A stretch of 64,000 nucleotides of DNA from Clostridia bacterium (GCA_017397655.1 JAFQIG010000041.1:56910-120909), one strand, 5' to 3'. Counted from the first letter of the stretch, positions 44,439 to 54,387 are shown. Numbers and translations are program-made. The notes: generated by a model not told the origin, from the sequence alone.

Positions 44439-45840
44439 TGACGGCATCCTTTCTGCTTTTGATTGTAGCGGTAACCTCGTCAAAGAACTTACCGTGAAGC
44501 TTGTATTTTGAAGTATAAACAATAAACGAAACAGCAATCAGAATAACGGGAATTGCAAACATCATAACGGAGATGGCAGTTTTAGCGGAATCAGGCTGAG
44601 ACAGCACCTCGTCTGTGTTATATTTACCGATTTCAAGACCGATTCCCATAACAAGTCCTTGAATCGAATATGCGACCTTGAGAAGAAAGCTCTTCATTGA
44701 AAAAACGATAGAATCCGTTCTGTAGCCTAATTTGAACTCACCGTAGTCAACGACATCGGCGAGCATAACCGTTTCGGAAACGAACATCGAACCGATGCCG
44801 ATACAGGTAAAGAATGCGGCTACGGCAAAAATGATAAATCCTGAATCAACCCCGACGTTAAGAAGCGGAATTGTGCCGAGAGGGGAGCCTTTATAGTTTC
44901 TCGTAATGTACATAATAATGTATCCGACGGCGGTCAGAATCATTGTACCCTTGATAACCGTGTGCTTGCCGAATTTGTTTGATAAAGAAGTGAAGAGAAT
45001 GAGTCCTGCCATCTGACCGACACCGACTATAGCGGCAAAGACAGAGTACAGCTCGTAATTGCCGAGAACGTGCTTAAAGTAGTAAACACCGAGACCGTTT
45101 GTCAGATACCAACCTGTGTTAAAGCAGATTGCGGTTATCATAAAGATAAGGAGCTGATCGTTGTTTTTGATGGTATGGAAAGCTTTTTTTAGAGTGAAGC
45201 TTTCTTTCTTTTCAGGTATATTGCGTTCTTTAGTGCCTGTAACGGTAATAAGAATTGCGGCAACATAGACACAAGCAAGAAGAATTGACCACTTCTGAAA
45301 ACCGAGAGCCTCGTTTCCTTTGCCGAGAGCGGAAACCATAGAAACGGTGAACAGCGAAACGATAGCCTGACCGAGTCCGCAAAAGAATCTCGGGATAGAT
45401 GCTATAGAGTTTCGCTCTTTCGGGTCTGTTGCAAGAGCCGGAACGAATGACCAATAGGGAATATCAAAAACGGTGTAGGTCATTCCCCAAAAGACATAGG
45501 CGAACGTTGCGTAAACATATGCTCCGACAGTGCCGACCGAAAAACCGGGATTTGTGAACATCATAATAAGTACGAGTGCGTTAAGAATACCGCCCATAAG
45601 TATCCACGGACGAAAGCGACCCCACTTTGTGCGTGTGTTATCAACAAGAGTTCCCATCATCGGGTCATTGATGCCGTCCCATATTCTGGCGACAAGGAAC
45701 ATTCCGCTCAGATATCCGGGTTTGATTTTCAGATTATCCGTTAAATAGTTTGAAAAGAACGCATTGGTCATACCGTAGGAAAGGTCAGCACCCATACCTG
45801 CGATACCGTAGCTTAATTTTTCTCGTAAAGATATAGCCAT
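44431..45840 (-). CDS. GPH-family sugar/cation symporter (MelB-like)
   Basis: 469 residues, about 12 TM helices. Family features: DLSYGMTNAFFSNYLTDNL, ARIWDGINDPMMG and NTRTKWGRFRPWILMGG. GPH transporters move glycosides, pentosides or uronides with H+ or Na+. Its coupling to a purine nucleoside phosphorylase makes a nucleoside or ribose-type substrate plausible, but this is inference. Confidence 0.9.
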   Translation of the reverse strand: MAISLREKLSYGIAGMGADLSYGMTNAFFSNYLTDNLKIKPGYLSGMFLVARIWDGINDPMMGTLVDNTRTKWGRFRPWILMGGILNALVLIMMFTNPGFSVGTVGAYVYATFAYVFWGMTYTVFDIPYWSFVPALATDPKERNSIASIPRFFCGLGQAIVSLFTVSMVSALGKGNEALGFQKWSILLACVYVAAILITVTGTKERNIPEKKESFTLKKAFHTIKNNDQLLIFMITAICFNTGWYLTNGLGVYYFKHVLGNYELYSVFAAIVGVGQMAGLILFTSLSNKFGKHTVIKGTMILTAVGYIIMYITRNYKGSPLGTIPLLNVGVDSGFIIFAVAAFFTCIGIGSMFVSETVMLADVVDYGEFKLGYRTDSIVFSMKSFLLKVAYSIQGLVMGIGLEIGKYNTDEVLSQPDSAKTAISVMMFAIPVILIAVSFIVYTSKYKLHGKFFDEVTATIKSRKDAVNE

Positions 45841-45863
45841 AATCCACCTCCGAAATTTAATAT

Positions 45864-45891
45864 ATTATATCACAGCAAAGAGTAATTTCAA
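45864..45891 (-). promoter_or_regulatory. Promoter of the transporter-PNP operon
   Basis: On the minus strand TTGAAA (45891-45886), 16-nt spacer, TATAAT (45869-45864). Confidence 0.65.
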
Positions 45892-45946
45892 ACATTTTAT
45901 TGCACATAACAGCATAAATTTATAAAAAACAGTCGGAGGAGTAGTT

Positions 45947-47170
45947 ATGAAAAGGATAACAGGTATTTTACTCAGCGTTTTGTTTGTATTTATGTCATTT
46001 GATGCAGGTGCGGCAGAGGTTTTTTATGAGGACGGTTATGCATTGTACGAAAGCGAGGATGCGGCAGCGGTCAGTACGCCCGAAGCGGCAATCAGCGAGG
46101 ATATGCCTGTTGCAGTCAGAGCAAAGGCAGCGGTACTGATGGATGCTGACAGCGGAATTGTACTTGCTCATTATAACAGGGACGAAAAGCTTTATCCTGC
46201 ATCGGTAACAAAGATTATGGCAATGCTTCTTGTTGCGGAGGCAATAGATGACGGTACGGTAAAGCTTACGGATGAAGTCACGGCAAGCACAAATGCATCA
46301 TCAAAGGGCGGTTCGCAGATATGGCTTAAAGAGGGCGAGACGATGACCGTTGATGAGCTGCTGAAAGCTACTGCGATTTACAGCGCAAACGATGCGTGTA
46401 CGGCTCTCGGAGAGCTGATTGCAGGCAGTTCGGAGGCGTTTGTGGATATGATGAACAAAAGAGCCGAAGAGTTGTCAATGAATAATACTAATTTTGTTAA
46501 CTGTACGGGTCTTGACGATGATACGACCGAGCACCTGACGACAGCGCTTGATGTTGCGATTATGTCGCGTGAGCTTCTGAAGCACGAGTTTATAATGAAT
46601 TACACAACCGTGTGGATGGATTCTTTACGAAACGGCGAGACAGAGCTTGTCAACACAAACAAGCTTGTCAGGTTTTACGAGGGAACAACGGGACTCAAAA
46701 CAGGAACGACAAACAAAGCGGGATGCTGTATATCCGCATCTGCAAAGAGGGGAGACACTCATCTGATAGCCGTTATAATGGGCAGCTCGAACAGCAAGGA
46801 CAGATTTGAGGGCGCAAAAGCGTTGTTGAATTGGGGCTTTTCCAATTATGAAACGGTAAAACCGAAGATTGACGGAAGCAAAATAACACAGGTTAATGTA
46901 ATAAAGGGAGAAAAAGAAAGTTTTATGCCGCAGATACCGCAGACGTTAAGCGTGCTGATACCGAAAGGTGAGTATGACAAGATAGAACAGGAGGTAAATG
47001 TTTCGGTTGATGTCGAAGCTCCCGTCGAGAAAGGCCAGACGGTAGGCAACGTTGTATTAAGACTCAACGGCGAAATTCTCGGAAGTTATTCCCTGACAGC
47101 TCCCGAAGAAGTGAAAAAGCTGACTTTGACCGATATTTTTAAAAGAATGATTTCAGTTTTTGCAAAATAA
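45947..47170 (+). CDS. D-alanyl-D-alanine carboxypeptidase (low-molecular-weight PBP, DacF-like)
   Basis: 407 residues with signal peptide MKRITGILLSVLFVFMSFDAGA. Active-site motifs: SVTK with Ser86/Lys89, SAN in AIYSANDACTAL, and KTG in GTTGLKTGTTNKAG. C-terminal beta domain follows (about 300-400). It trims peptidoglycan pentapeptides. RBS GGAGGAG. Divergent from the transporter operon. Confidence 0.95.
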   Translation: MKRITGILLSVLFVFMSFDAGAAEVFYEDGYALYESEDAAAVSTPEAAISEDMPVAVRAKAAVLMDADSGIVLAHYNRDEKLYPASVTKIMAMLLVAEAIDDGTVKLTDEVTASTNASSKGGSQIWLKEGETMTVDELLKATAIYSANDACTALGELIAGSSEAFVDMMNKRAEELSMNNTNFVNCTGLDDDTTEHLTTALDVAIMSRELLKHEFIMNYTTVWMDSLRNGETELVNTNKLVRFYEGTTGLKTGTTNKAGCCISASAKRGDTHLIAVIMGSSNSKDRFEGAKALLNWGFSNYETVKPKIDGSKITQVNVIKGEKESFMPQIPQTLSVLIPKGEYDKIEQEVNVSVDVEAPVEKGQTVGNVVLRLNGEILGSYSLTAPEEVKKLTLTDIFKRMISVFAK

Positions 47171-47194
47171 AAGAAAAATTATCTCTTTTTGATA

Positions 47195-47223
47195 TTGAAA
47201 TTAATTTAGATTTAGGTTAAAAT
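47195..47223 (+). promoter_or_regulatory. Promoter of pgi
   Basis: TTGAAA (47195-47200), 17-nt spacer, TAAAAT (47218-47223). Confidence 0.65.
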
Positions 47224-47255
47224 ATGGATGTATAAATTTATGTGGAGGAACTGTA

Positions 47256-48596
47256 ATGGCATTAAAGTTTATAGGCAAGTATGCAGGCGAAGCAATTTCC
47301 GATGCTGCTCTTTCGGAAATGAAGCCTGAGGTTCTGAAGGCACACGAGCTTTTGAGAACAGGCACGGGAAAGGGCAGTGATTATCTCGGATGGCTGACAT
47401 TGCCTGAAGATTATGATAAAGTTGAGTTTGAGAAAATCAAGTCGGCAGCTGACAGAATCTGTAAGCAGTCACAGGTTCTGATAGTCATCGGTATCGGCGG
47501 TTCTTATCTCGGAGCCAGAGCCGTTATCGAGCTTATCAAGTCCGAAAAATACAATTCACTTAAAAAGGACACACCCGATATCTATTTTGCAGGCAACACC
47601 ATCAGCTCGTCATCTCTTTGTGAGCTTATCAGCATTTGTGAGGATAAGGATTTTTCGGTCAACGTTATTTCAAAGTCGGGCACGACCACAGAGCCTGCCG
47701 TAGCTTTCAGAGTATTCAGAGAGCTGCTTATCAAAAAGTACGGCGAGGAAGAGGCTGCGAAGCGCATATATGTTACAACCGATAAGTGCAAGGGTACATT
47801 AAAGGCACTTGCCGATTCGGAGGGCTATGATACTTTTGTAGTGCCCGATAACGTAGGCGGCAGATTTTCTGTTCTTACGGCAGTCGGCCTTCTTCCGATA
47901 GCTGTTGCAGGTATCGACATTGATGCACTTATGAAGGGTGCATACGATGCAATGGTCAAGTATACGGATCCCGACATCGACAACAACGATTGCTACAAGT
48001 ATGCCGCTATGAGGAATATTCTCTACAGAAGCGGCAAAAAAGTCGAGCTTTGTGTAGCGTATGAGCCTTGCTTTACAATGATGTGTGAATGGTTCAAACA
48101 GCTTTACGGCGAAAGCGAAGGCAAGGATGGCGTAGGACTTTATCCTTCATCGGCAATTTTCTCTACAGACCTCCACTCACTCGGTCAGTATATTCAGGAC
48201 GGCGAGCGCCATTTGTTTGAAACAGTCGTTCTCTTTAACGAGCCTAAGTACGATATTACAATCGGAACGGATCCCGAAAATATCGACGGACTCAACTTCC
48301 TGTCGGGCAAGCAGTTGTCATTCGTCAACAGAAAGGCGTTCGAGGGAACTGTTCTTGCTCATACAGACGGCAATGCACCCAATATCGTTATTGAGTGTGA
48401 CCGCATTGACGAGTATCATACGGGTATGCTTATATACTTCTTCGAGCTGGCTTGTGCAATATCGGGTTATATTCTCGGAATAAATCCCTTTGATCAGCCC
48501 GGTGTTGAAAGCTACAAGAAGAATATGTTTGCGCTTCTCGGTAAACCCGGTTATGAAGCAGAAAAAGAAATTCTCGAAAAGAGATTATTTGAATAA
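47256..48596 (+). CDS. pgi: Glucose-6-phosphate isomerase
   Basis: 446 residues, the short Firmicutes form. Motifs: [52 protein letters not shown] and [18 protein letters not shown]. It interconverts glucose 6-phosphate and fructose 6-phosphate. RBS TGGAGGAA. Followed at 25 nt by a P-loop gene in the same direction. Confidence 0.97.
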   Translation: MALKFIGKYAGEAISDAALSEMKPEVLKAHELLRTGTGKGSDYLGWLTLPEDYDKVEFEKIKSAADRICKQSQVLIVIGIGGSYLGARAVIELIKSEKYNSLKKDTPDIYFAGNTISSSSLCELISICEDKDFSVNVISKSGTTTEPAVAFRVFRELLIKKYGEEEAAKRIYVTTDKCKGTLKALADSEGYDTFVVPDNVGGRFSVLTAVGLLPIAVAGIDIDALMKGAYDAMVKYTDPDIDNNDCYKYAAMRNILYRSGKKVELCVAYEPCFTMMCEWFKQLYGESEGKDGVGLYPSSAIFSTDLHSLGQYIQDGERHLFETVVLFNEPKYDITIGTDPENIDGLNFLSGKQLSFVNRKAFEGTVLAHTDGNAPNIVIECDRIDEYHTGMLIYFFELACAISGYILGINPFDQPGVESYKKNMFALLGKPGYEAEKEILEKRLFE

Positions 48597-48621
48597 ACCA
48601 TAAACGAAAGGAATTAAAAAC

Positions 48622-49041
48622 ATGATTTCACTTATTATCGGCAACAAAGGAAGCGGAAAGACAAAGCGTTTGATCAGTCTCGTTGATGAGGCTATGGAAA
48701 AGACAAACGGCTGCGTCGTATGTATTGAAAAAGAGCCGCTTTTGACATATCAGGTAAATTACCGTGTCAGACTTATTGATACAGATCATTTCGGAATCAA
48801 CGGTTATGATCAGTTCTTCGGCTTTATCTGCGGTGTTTGTGCAGGTAACCACGACATTACCGATATTCTTGTTGACGCTACACTTAAAATCGGCGGCAAG
48901 GATTACGAGCAGCTTGCATCCTTCCTTGAAAAGGTAAACGCTGTTACAAAGGAATCCGATACAAAGATTACATTTACCGTTTCTGCAGATAAGGCAGATC
49001 TTCCCCAGAGAATCTTTGATTTCTGTCAGGTTATTGACTGA
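48622..49041 (+). CDS. Small P-loop protein, unknown role
   Basis: 139 residues. A Walker A motif, GNKGSGKTKRL, sits at residues 7-17, and DTDHFGINGYDQFF and TDILVDATLKIGG follow. It looks like a minimal NTPase fragment conserved in clostridia, with no recognisable partner domain. It shares a transcript with pgi and a membrane glycosyltransferase-like gene. No function is assigned. Confidence 0.8.
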   Translation: MISLIIGNKGSGKTKRLISLVDEAMEKTNGCVVCIEKEPLLTYQVNYRVRLIDTDHFGINGYDQFFGFICGVCAGNHDITDILVDATLKIGGKDYEQLASFLEKVNAVTKESDTKITFTVSADKADLPQRIFDFCQVID

Positions 49042-49043
49042 TT

Positions 49044-50435
49044 ATGAAGTTCGATAAAGAAAAGAGTTTTTTTCTTAAGAGTGATGAGCCACAGCGCAAG
49101 CTTTTGTTTGCAAACGGCTCATCACAGCCGTATTATGGGCTTTTAAGAACGCTTAAGGTGATTGCATTTGCATCTTATCTGCTTATGCTTTTTATGCAGA
49201 TGAGGAATGTTATCCTCTTTGACGGTCAACCGACGAGCGATGCGGCAAGATATGTCGGTGATGCTATGGAGAATGTCGTCGCAGGTACGTGGTATCCTGT
49301 TGAATCCGACTTTTGGGGTCAGGGTACGGCAGGCACGGGTTATGTCAACTTTCTGATATTTCTGTTCAGGCTGACCGATAATGTCAGGATAGCGTATTTT
49401 GCGAACATTCTGCTGGTACAGCTGATGCTGTTTTCTGTAGTTAATATAGCAAAAAAGATTACGCTTTCCGATACGGCAGGTTATGTGGCAGCAATATTCT
49501 TTTGCTTGTTCGGTACATTCTGGAGCGAGGTCTGCTTTGCAAGAACCGAGATATTTTTCACTTCACTTGCTGTTTTTGCGCTGGCACTTGCCGTCAGAAA
49601 CGGGAAATTCGGCGTAATTGCTTCGGGAGCGATTCTGGCATATGCAAACTGGGCAAGACCGCTTGCAGTCGCATTTATCGTTGCGATTGTCTGGTTTTTT
49701 CTTTGTAACGGTGTCAAAATACGGCAGTATGTCAAGTTCTTTTCGGGCTTTTTTGCGGTAGTGCTTTTATTGATGACGTTTACCTACTTTAATTCGGGTG
49801 AGTTTATTTATCAGCCGACAATAGCGTCGGGAAACTTTTTGATGGGTGCCAACGAGGATGCGGACGGGTCTTACGATGACACGGTATTTGCCGAGGGCAA
49901 AGCTGGCTATATTCCCGATGAGGTCAAAAAGGAAATGCATTACAGCGAAATCAATGCGGTATATAAAGAGGCGGGCGATGAATGGATCAGGCGCAATCCT
50001 GTGAGGTATCTGTCGCTGATGCCCAAAAAGCTTTTTTACTTTATCGCGACCGAGACATATTCGTTTGACTCATATTTTGATAATGAAAAAGTGACAAGCG
50101 GCGCTTCGTATCTTAAAGAGGTTATTTCTGTTGTAACGGGAAAGGCTGACAGGGGAATAATGCTCGGCGATGTTATGGCGATATATACGCAGATCTTTTA
50201 TATGCTGATGTTTGCGCTGTTTATTGTTGGTGTTGTTTTTTCGCTGGTCAAGGGATATTGGCGTTCGATGTCGTTTATATACGGTATTTATCTCATCGGT
50301 GTTGCAGCGAGTCTGTATACGGTAGGCGGTGCAAGATATCACTTTCCGTATCTGTTTGTGGTACTCATCACTGCGGCAGTCTTTGTTGATGCAACAGTTA
50401 TCAGAAAATTCAAAAAATTTGCATTTAGATATTGA
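49044..50435 (+). CDS. GT-C-fold membrane glycosyltransferase-like protein (family 39-like)
   Basis: 463 residues with about ten TM helices. The first extracytoplasmic loop has DGQPTSDAARYVGDAMENV, an acidic loop typical of GT-C enzymes such as PMT/ArnT, and a later NWARPLAVAFIVAIVWFF segment. It probably moves a lipid-linked sugar at the membrane; donor and acceptor are unknown. The ATG lies 2 nt after the preceding stop. Confidence 0.75.
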   Translation: MKFDKEKSFFLKSDEPQRKLLFANGSSQPYYGLLRTLKVIAFASYLLMLFMQMRNVILFDGQPTSDAARYVGDAMENVVAGTWYPVESDFWGQGTAGTGYVNFLIFLFRLTDNVRIAYFANILLVQLMLFSVVNIAKKITLSDTAGYVAAIFFCLFGTFWSEVCFARTEIFFTSLAVFALALAVRNGKFGVIASGAILAYANWARPLAVAFIVAIVWFFLCNGVKIRQYVKFFSGFFAVVLLLMTFTYFNSGEFIYQPTIASGNFLMGANEDADGSYDDTVFAEGKAGYIPDEVKKEMHYSEINAVYKEAGDEWIRRNPVRYLSLMPKKLFYFIATETYSFDSYFDNEKVTSGASYLKEVISVVTGKADRGIMLGDVMAIYTQIFYMLMFALFIVGVVFSLVKGYWRSMSFIYGIYLIGVAASLYTVGGARYHFPYLFVVLITAAVFVDATVIRKFKKFAFRY

Positions 50436-50460
50436 CAAATGCGATATAAGTATATATAAT
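50432..50460 (+). promoter_or_regulatory. Promoter of yceD-rpmF
   Basis: TTGACA (50432-50437) and TATAAT (50455-50460), 17-nt spacer, a full consensus. The stop codon of the preceding gene lies inside the -35 box. Confidence 0.8.
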
Positions 50461-50529
50461 ATATTCTGCTTGAATTTTAGCATATATTGTGTTTTCAAGT
50501 ATCTTTATATTCGATAGGGTTTATTGTAT

Positions 50530-51027
50530 ATGGTTTTTGAGCTTGAGCCGTTGTTTAACAACATCGGGTATACTATGGACATTTCCTACGATATGGATAT
50601 GTCTGATGTCGATTTTAATATGACCAGACCGTTTACCACTCCTGTCAGAGTGCGCGGCAGGTTCATTAATTCGGCAGGTGTTGTGTCTGTTTCTGCGGTA
50701 GCGGAGTTTTCGCTTGACCTTTTTTGTGACAGGTGTGCTTCGCCTATAGTAAAAGCTTGCCGTATTCCTGTTGAGCACGTTCTTGTTACCGAGCTCAACG
50801 ACGAGGAAAACAATATCGACCTTATTTTGCTTGATTCCTTCCGATTTCAATTGGACGAGCTTGTCTGTGATGACATCTTTTTAGAGCTTCCTTCAAAGTT
50901 CCTTTGTAAAGATGATTGTGCAGGCATCTGTGCAAGCTGCGGAAAGAATCTTAATGATGGACCATGTAGCTGTAAAAAGTCCGTTGATCCACGGCTTGAA
51001 GCATTGTTACAGCTTTTGGATAATTAG
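50530..51027 (+). CDS. YceD/DUF177 family protein
   Basis: 165 residues from ATG 50530; a TTG at 50524 is also possible since AGGG lies 4 nt before it. Cys pairs in LFCDRCASPIVKAC and CKDDCAGICASCG suggest metal binding, with a DDIFLELPSKFLC core. YceD is linked to 23S rRNA accumulation and is nearly always next to rpmF, as here (28 nt before it). Confidence 0.92.
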   Translation: MVFELEPLFNNIGYTMDISYDMDMSDVDFNMTRPFTTPVRVRGRFINSAGVVSVSAVAEFSLDLFCDRCASPIVKACRIPVEHVLVTELNDEENNIDLILLDSFRFQLDELVCDDIFLELPSKFLCKDDCAGICASCGKNLNDGPCSCKKSVDPRLEALLQLLDN

Positions 51028-51055
51028 TGAGCCATTAATTTAAGGAGGTGCTCGC

Positions 51056-51238
51056 ATGGCAGTCCCGAAAAGAAGAGTTTCAAAAGCAAGACGCGATAAG
51101 AGACGTTCCAACGTATGGAAGCTTTCTGCTCCTACGCTTGAAAAGTGCTCTCAGTGTGGTGAACTTAAGAGATCACACAGAGTATGCCCGGAATGCGGTT
51201 ACTATAACGGCCGTCAGGTAGTTAAGGTTGACGCATAA
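51056..51238 (+). CDS. rpmF: 50S ribosomal protein L32
   Basis: 60 residues beginning [19 protein letters not shown], with four zinc-ligand Cys in CSQCG and CPECG. RBS AAGGAGGTG. Zinc-binding form. Confidence 0.98.
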   Translation: MAVPKRRVSKARRDKRRSNVWKLSAPTLEKCSQCGELKRSHRVCPECGYYNGRQVVKVDA

Positions 51239-51263
51239 GTTAGGTGTGTAACCATCGCTATAG

Positions 51264-51287
51264 GACAGGGAAGTATTCTTCTCTGTC
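51264..51287 (+). terminator. Terminator after rpmF
   Basis: GACAG-GAAG, TATT loop, CTTC-CTGTC, then TTTTGCTTTTTT. Confidence 0.8.
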
Positions 51288-51325
51288 TTTTGCTTTTTTC
51301 AGATTATTTGAAAGGAACGGTTGCT

Positions 51326-52624
51326 ATGGCTGTAAAAATTTTTGATGTAGAAAAAAAGTCTCCCTGTTCACGCAAAAGAATCAAGGGCGGATATATCCTT
51401 CACAGCATCAACGGATTTCCGGTCAATGATGTTCTTGACTACCGTTTCTATATAGATTCCGAAACCCTTGTGATGAAAATAGAAAATCTTAAGGGTAAAA
51501 TTAAAGATATAAAGATCAGAAAAAAAGAAGCCGAAGATCCGGGTCTTGTCTTTGAAACATACCTTATGGATAAGCAGCGCCATTGTAAAAACAAGTGTAT
51601 CTTTTGTTTTATCGATCAGTTGCCCAAGGGTATGAGGGACAGTCTTTATTTCAAGGACGACGATTCACGACTTTCTTTTTTGTTCGGAAATTATATTACG
51701 CTGACCAACCTGACAGAGTCAGAGGTTCAGCGCATTATCGATATGCACATAAGTCCCGTGAACGTTTCTGTCCACACAATGAATCCGAAGCTCCGCTGTG
51801 AAATGATGAACAACCGTTTTGCAGGCGACTGCTTAAAATATCTTAAAATGTTTGCTGATGCGGGAATAAGTCTTAATACCCAGCTTGTCCTGTGTCCGGG
51901 TATCAATGACGGTGACGAGCTTCGGTACAGTCTTGACGAGCTTTTTAAGCTTTATCCGTCTGTTAAAAGTATTGCGGCGGTTCCTGTAGGTCTTACCGAT
52001 CACCGTGAAGGACTTTTTGAATTGTCCTGCTATACAAAGGAAAAAGCTGCCGAAGTCATAGACATAATCGACAGCTTTAATGAAAGGAATGTGGAAAAAG
52101 ACGTTCCGAGGCTGGCATTTGCAGCAGATGAGTTCTTTTTAAAAGCAGAAAGAGATATGCCCGATTCATCATATTACGTGGATTATCCCCAGCTTGAAAA
52201 CGGTGTAGGTCTTTGGAATCTGTTGAAAGAGACATTTATTGAAGCGTTGTCAGAGCGCAAGGATGACGGTATTGAGAGAAAGATCTCAATTGCGACAGGC
52301 AAGGCGGCATATCCGCTGATGTTGGAGCTGTCACAACTCGCAATGAAAAAATTCGCGAGGCTTGATATAAATGTCTATGAGATCGAAAATCGATTTTTCG
52401 GCAAGAATATAACCGTAGCAGGACTGCTGACGGGCAGAGATATTGCCGATCAACTCAAAGACAAGGAGATAGGTGACAGACTTTTGTTGCCGTCTGTTGC
52501 ACTTCGCAGAGAAAGAGATGTTTTTCTTGATGATATGACTCCCGAAGAGCTGTCTGAAGCGCTTTCAACGGAGATCGCTTTTGTTGACAATGACGGAGAG
52601 CTTCTCTTATCAGCCATCCTTTGA
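51326..52624 (+). CDS. DUF512-type radical SAM protein with PDZ-like N-terminus
   Basis: 432 residues; ATG 51326 chosen because AAAGGA lies 9 nt upstream; a TTG at 51290 gives a longer product inside the terminator. N-terminal PDZ-like segment (KGGYILHSINGFPVNDVLDY), then the radical SAM-type CKNKCIFCFIDQLP cluster motif (CX3CX2C), VNVSVHTMNP and LNTQLVLCPGINDG, and a C-terminal DUF512 region. The reaction is unknown. It follows rpmF and may depend on read-through, since no separate promoter stands out. Confidence 0.9.
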   Translation: MAVKIFDVEKKSPCSRKRIKGGYILHSINGFPVNDVLDYRFYIDSETLVMKIENLKGKIKDIKIRKKEAEDPGLVFETYLMDKQRHCKNKCIFCFIDQLPKGMRDSLYFKDDDSRLSFLFGNYITLTNLTESEVQRIIDMHISPVNVSVHTMNPKLRCEMMNNRFAGDCLKYLKMFADAGISLNTQLVLCPGINDGDELRYSLDELFKLYPSVKSIAAVPVGLTDHREGLFELSCYTKEKAAEVIDIIDSFNERNVEKDVPRLAFAADEFFLKAERDMPDSSYYVDYPQLENGVGLWNLLKETFIEALSERKDDGIERKISIATGKAAYPLMLELSQLAMKKFARLDINVYEIENRFFGKNITVAGLLTGRDIADQLKDKEIGDRLLLPSVALRRERDVFLDDMTPEELSEALSTEIAFVDNDGELLLSAIL

Positions 52625-52855
52625 CACAGCTTCAATCAGCAGAGCTCCGATACCGGTTATGCCGATACACGAGCGTGTGCAGGTCAGAAAAGCTGCGGCA
52701 TACTCCATACCTGCGTAATATCCTATGAATGTTCCTGCGCCAAGATAACATGCCGCACCGAGTGAAGCTGTAATCATTATGTATACACAGCCGAAGATGA
52801 GTGCGGCTTTTGTTTTTTCGTTAAGACTCTTATATACATTTATAATAGTGTTCAT
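52610..52855 (-). CDS. Small two-TM protein of unknown function
   Basis: 81 residues with RBS AAGGTGAT. Hydrophobic helices AALIFGCVYIMITASLGAACY and a second, Gly/Ala-rich, about residues 45-70. It overlaps the convergent radical SAM gene by 15 nt, and the divergent gene starts upstream. Codon pattern and RBS make it credible, but no family is recognised. Confidence 0.65.
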   Translation of the reverse strand: MNTIINVYKSLNEKTKAALIFGCVYIMITASLGAACYLGAGTFIGYYAGMEYAAAFLTCTRSCIGITGIGALLIEAVSKDG

Positions 52856-52930
52856 TCAATCACCTTCATGCAGATTCTAACACATAAAAGTTCAGCGTTC
52901 AACACACAAATAATGGAAGAGGTGCTTTAT

Positions 52931-53722
52931 TTGATCGGAATTTCCACATCGTGTTTTTATCCTATGAATACCGAGGACGCACTGTTGACAGTTGCAAAGC
53001 AGGGTGTAAAGGTGACCGAGGTTTTTCTTAACTCTCATTCCGAATGTACGGGAGAGCTTCTGGAGCAGTTGGTAACAATTAAAAATGATTACGATATGCA
53101 GATCAATTCAATTCACCCATATTTCACATTTGCAGAAAAGCAACTGCTGTTTTCGCAGTACGAACGAAGAATCGAGGACGGACTGTGCTTTTATCGTGAA
53201 TTGTTTGATACGTGTGATGCGCTTGATTGCAGAATTCTTGTTCTTCACGGAGATTTCAATCCGTTCAGAATCAGCGATGAAGAGTATCTGAGGCGGTTTG
53301 AGATATTGGTGAAGGAAGCACACGACAGAGGGATAATCGTTTCCCAGGAAAACGTCGTCAACTACCGATCGGCTTCCGTAGAATTTTTGAAAAAAGAGAG
53401 AGAGTATCTCGGCGATCTGTTTAAAATGACAATTGATATCAAACAGGCTGTGCGAAGCTCGGTTGATCCGATGGAAATAGCAAGAGAGTTCGGAGACTGC
53501 GCCGTTAACGTTCATATCAGCGATCACAATACAGAGTCTGACTGTATTCCGCCGTTGGAGGGCAATTTTGATTTTACAAAATTCTTCAAAATTCTTGATA
53601 ATTGCGGTTATAACGGGAATTTTATCATAGAATTGTATCGTTCAGGGTTTAAAAATGCAGATCATTTAATAAATTCTTACAAAAATATTACAAAATTTTA
53701 TAAAAATGGTTGCAAAAAATAA
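52931..53722 (+). CDS. Sugar phosphate isomerase/epimerase-like TIM-barrel protein
   Basis: 263 residues from a TTG start at 52931, chosen because AGAGGTG lies 6 nt upstream and the reading then begins M-IGISTSCFYP, the usual family N-terminus. An ATG at 52868 would add 21 residues without an RBS. Metal-site-type motifs: INSIHPYF, ILVLHGDFNP, VSQENVVNYR, TIDIKQAVRS, VHISDHN and FIIELYRSG. Substrate unknown. Confidence 0.85.
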   Translation: MIGISTSCFYPMNTEDALLTVAKQGVKVTEVFLNSHSECTGELLEQLVTIKNDYDMQINSIHPYFTFAEKQLLFSQYERRIEDGLCFYRELFDTCDALDCRILVLHGDFNPFRISDEEYLRRFEILVKEAHDRGIIVSQENVVNYRSASVEFLKKEREYLGDLFKMTIDIKQAVRSSVDPMEIAREFGDCAVNVHISDHNTESDCIPPLEGNFDFTKFFKILDNCGYNGNFIIELYRSGFKNADHLINSYKNITKFYKNGCKK

Positions 53723-53737
53723 AATATGTGTTACAAT
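53710..53737 (+). promoter_or_regulatory. Candidate promoter of nrdR
   Basis: TTGCAA (53710-53715), 16-nt spacer, TACAAT (53732-53737), 20 nt before nrdR. Confidence 0.55.
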
Positions 53738-53757
53738 ATAGATAATATTAGTTAGAG

Positions 53758-54222
53758 GTGACAGATATGAAGTGTCCGTTTTGCGGTTATGAAGAGAGTA
53801 AAGTAATCGACTCCAGACCTACCGACGAGGGCGAGCGTATACGCCGACGCAGAGAATGCATCAAGTGTGCAAAGCGTTTTACAACTTATGAGATTATCGA
53901 GAGCGTTCCGATTATCGTTGTCAAAAAGGATAAGTCAAGAGAAGTTTTTGACAGAACAAAGCTCTTCAACGGTCTTCTCAGAGCGTGTGAAAAGAGACCT
54001 GTTTCACTTGATACAATCGAAGGTATGGTTTCTGACATCGAAAGTAATCTTCAGAACTCGCTTGACAGAGAGGTCACTTCGACACATATCGGTCAGCTTG
54101 CTATGGAAAGACTTAAGAATGTTGATGAGGTTGCATATGTTCGCTTTGCATCCGTCTATCGTCAGTTCAAGGACATCAACACATTTATGGACGAGCTTGC
54201 AAAGCTTTTGAGCGAGAAATAA
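53758..54222 (+). CDS. nrdR: Transcriptional repressor NrdR
   Basis: 154 residues, family length. Zinc ribbon MKCPFCGY and CIKCAKRF, then the ATP-cone from about residue 48 ([19 protein letters not shown]). NrdR senses dATP/ATP and represses ribonucleotide reductase genes; none is present in the window. RBS AGAGGTGAC. Confidence 0.97.
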   Translation: MTDMKCPFCGYEESKVIDSRPTDEGERIRRRRECIKCAKRFTTYEIIESVPIIVVKKDKSREVFDRTKLFNGLLRACEKRPVSLDTIEGMVSDIESNLQNSLDREVTSTHIGQLAMERLKNVDEVAYVRFASVYRQFKDINTFMDELAKLLSEK

Positions 54223-54240
54223 TAACGGAGGAAATTAATA

Positions 54241-54387
54241 ATGGATTTTGATTTTGGTAAAATAAAGGACTTTTTTGGTGACGTTGTTGACTATTTTAAA
54301 AATTTTAAGGCAAGCGCACTTTATAAGTTCGGCGATATGATTGTCGCTATTGTTAAGATGTTTATTACAATTTTCAAATCTTTTTAA
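54241..54387 (+). CDS. 48-residue amphipathic peptide
   Basis: Strong RBS CGGAGGAAA 7 nt before ATG 54241; reads MDFDFGKIKDFFGDVVDYFK... and ends FITIFKSF, then TAA. The whole chain alternates hydrophobic and charged residues in a helical pattern, first acidic/basic (1-24), then ALYKF-DMIVAIVKMFITIF. There is no signal peptide, and it is followed at once by a strong terminator. It resembles membrane-active small peptides such as phenol-soluble modulins or small type I toxins in character only. 18 nt after nrdR. Confidence 0.7.
   Translation: MDFDFGKIKDFFGDVVDYFKNFKASALYKFGDMIVAIVKMFITIFKSF

Noticed and set aside
44439..44537. N-terminal extension of the purine nucleoside phosphorylase
   Set aside because: The extra residues lie within the transporter coding sequence and do not resemble the family; ATG 44438 has the RBS.
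53710..53757. NrdR box upstream of nrdR
   Set aside because: The AT-rich sequence near the -10 box only loosely resembles the NrdR consensus and a second box is not seen.
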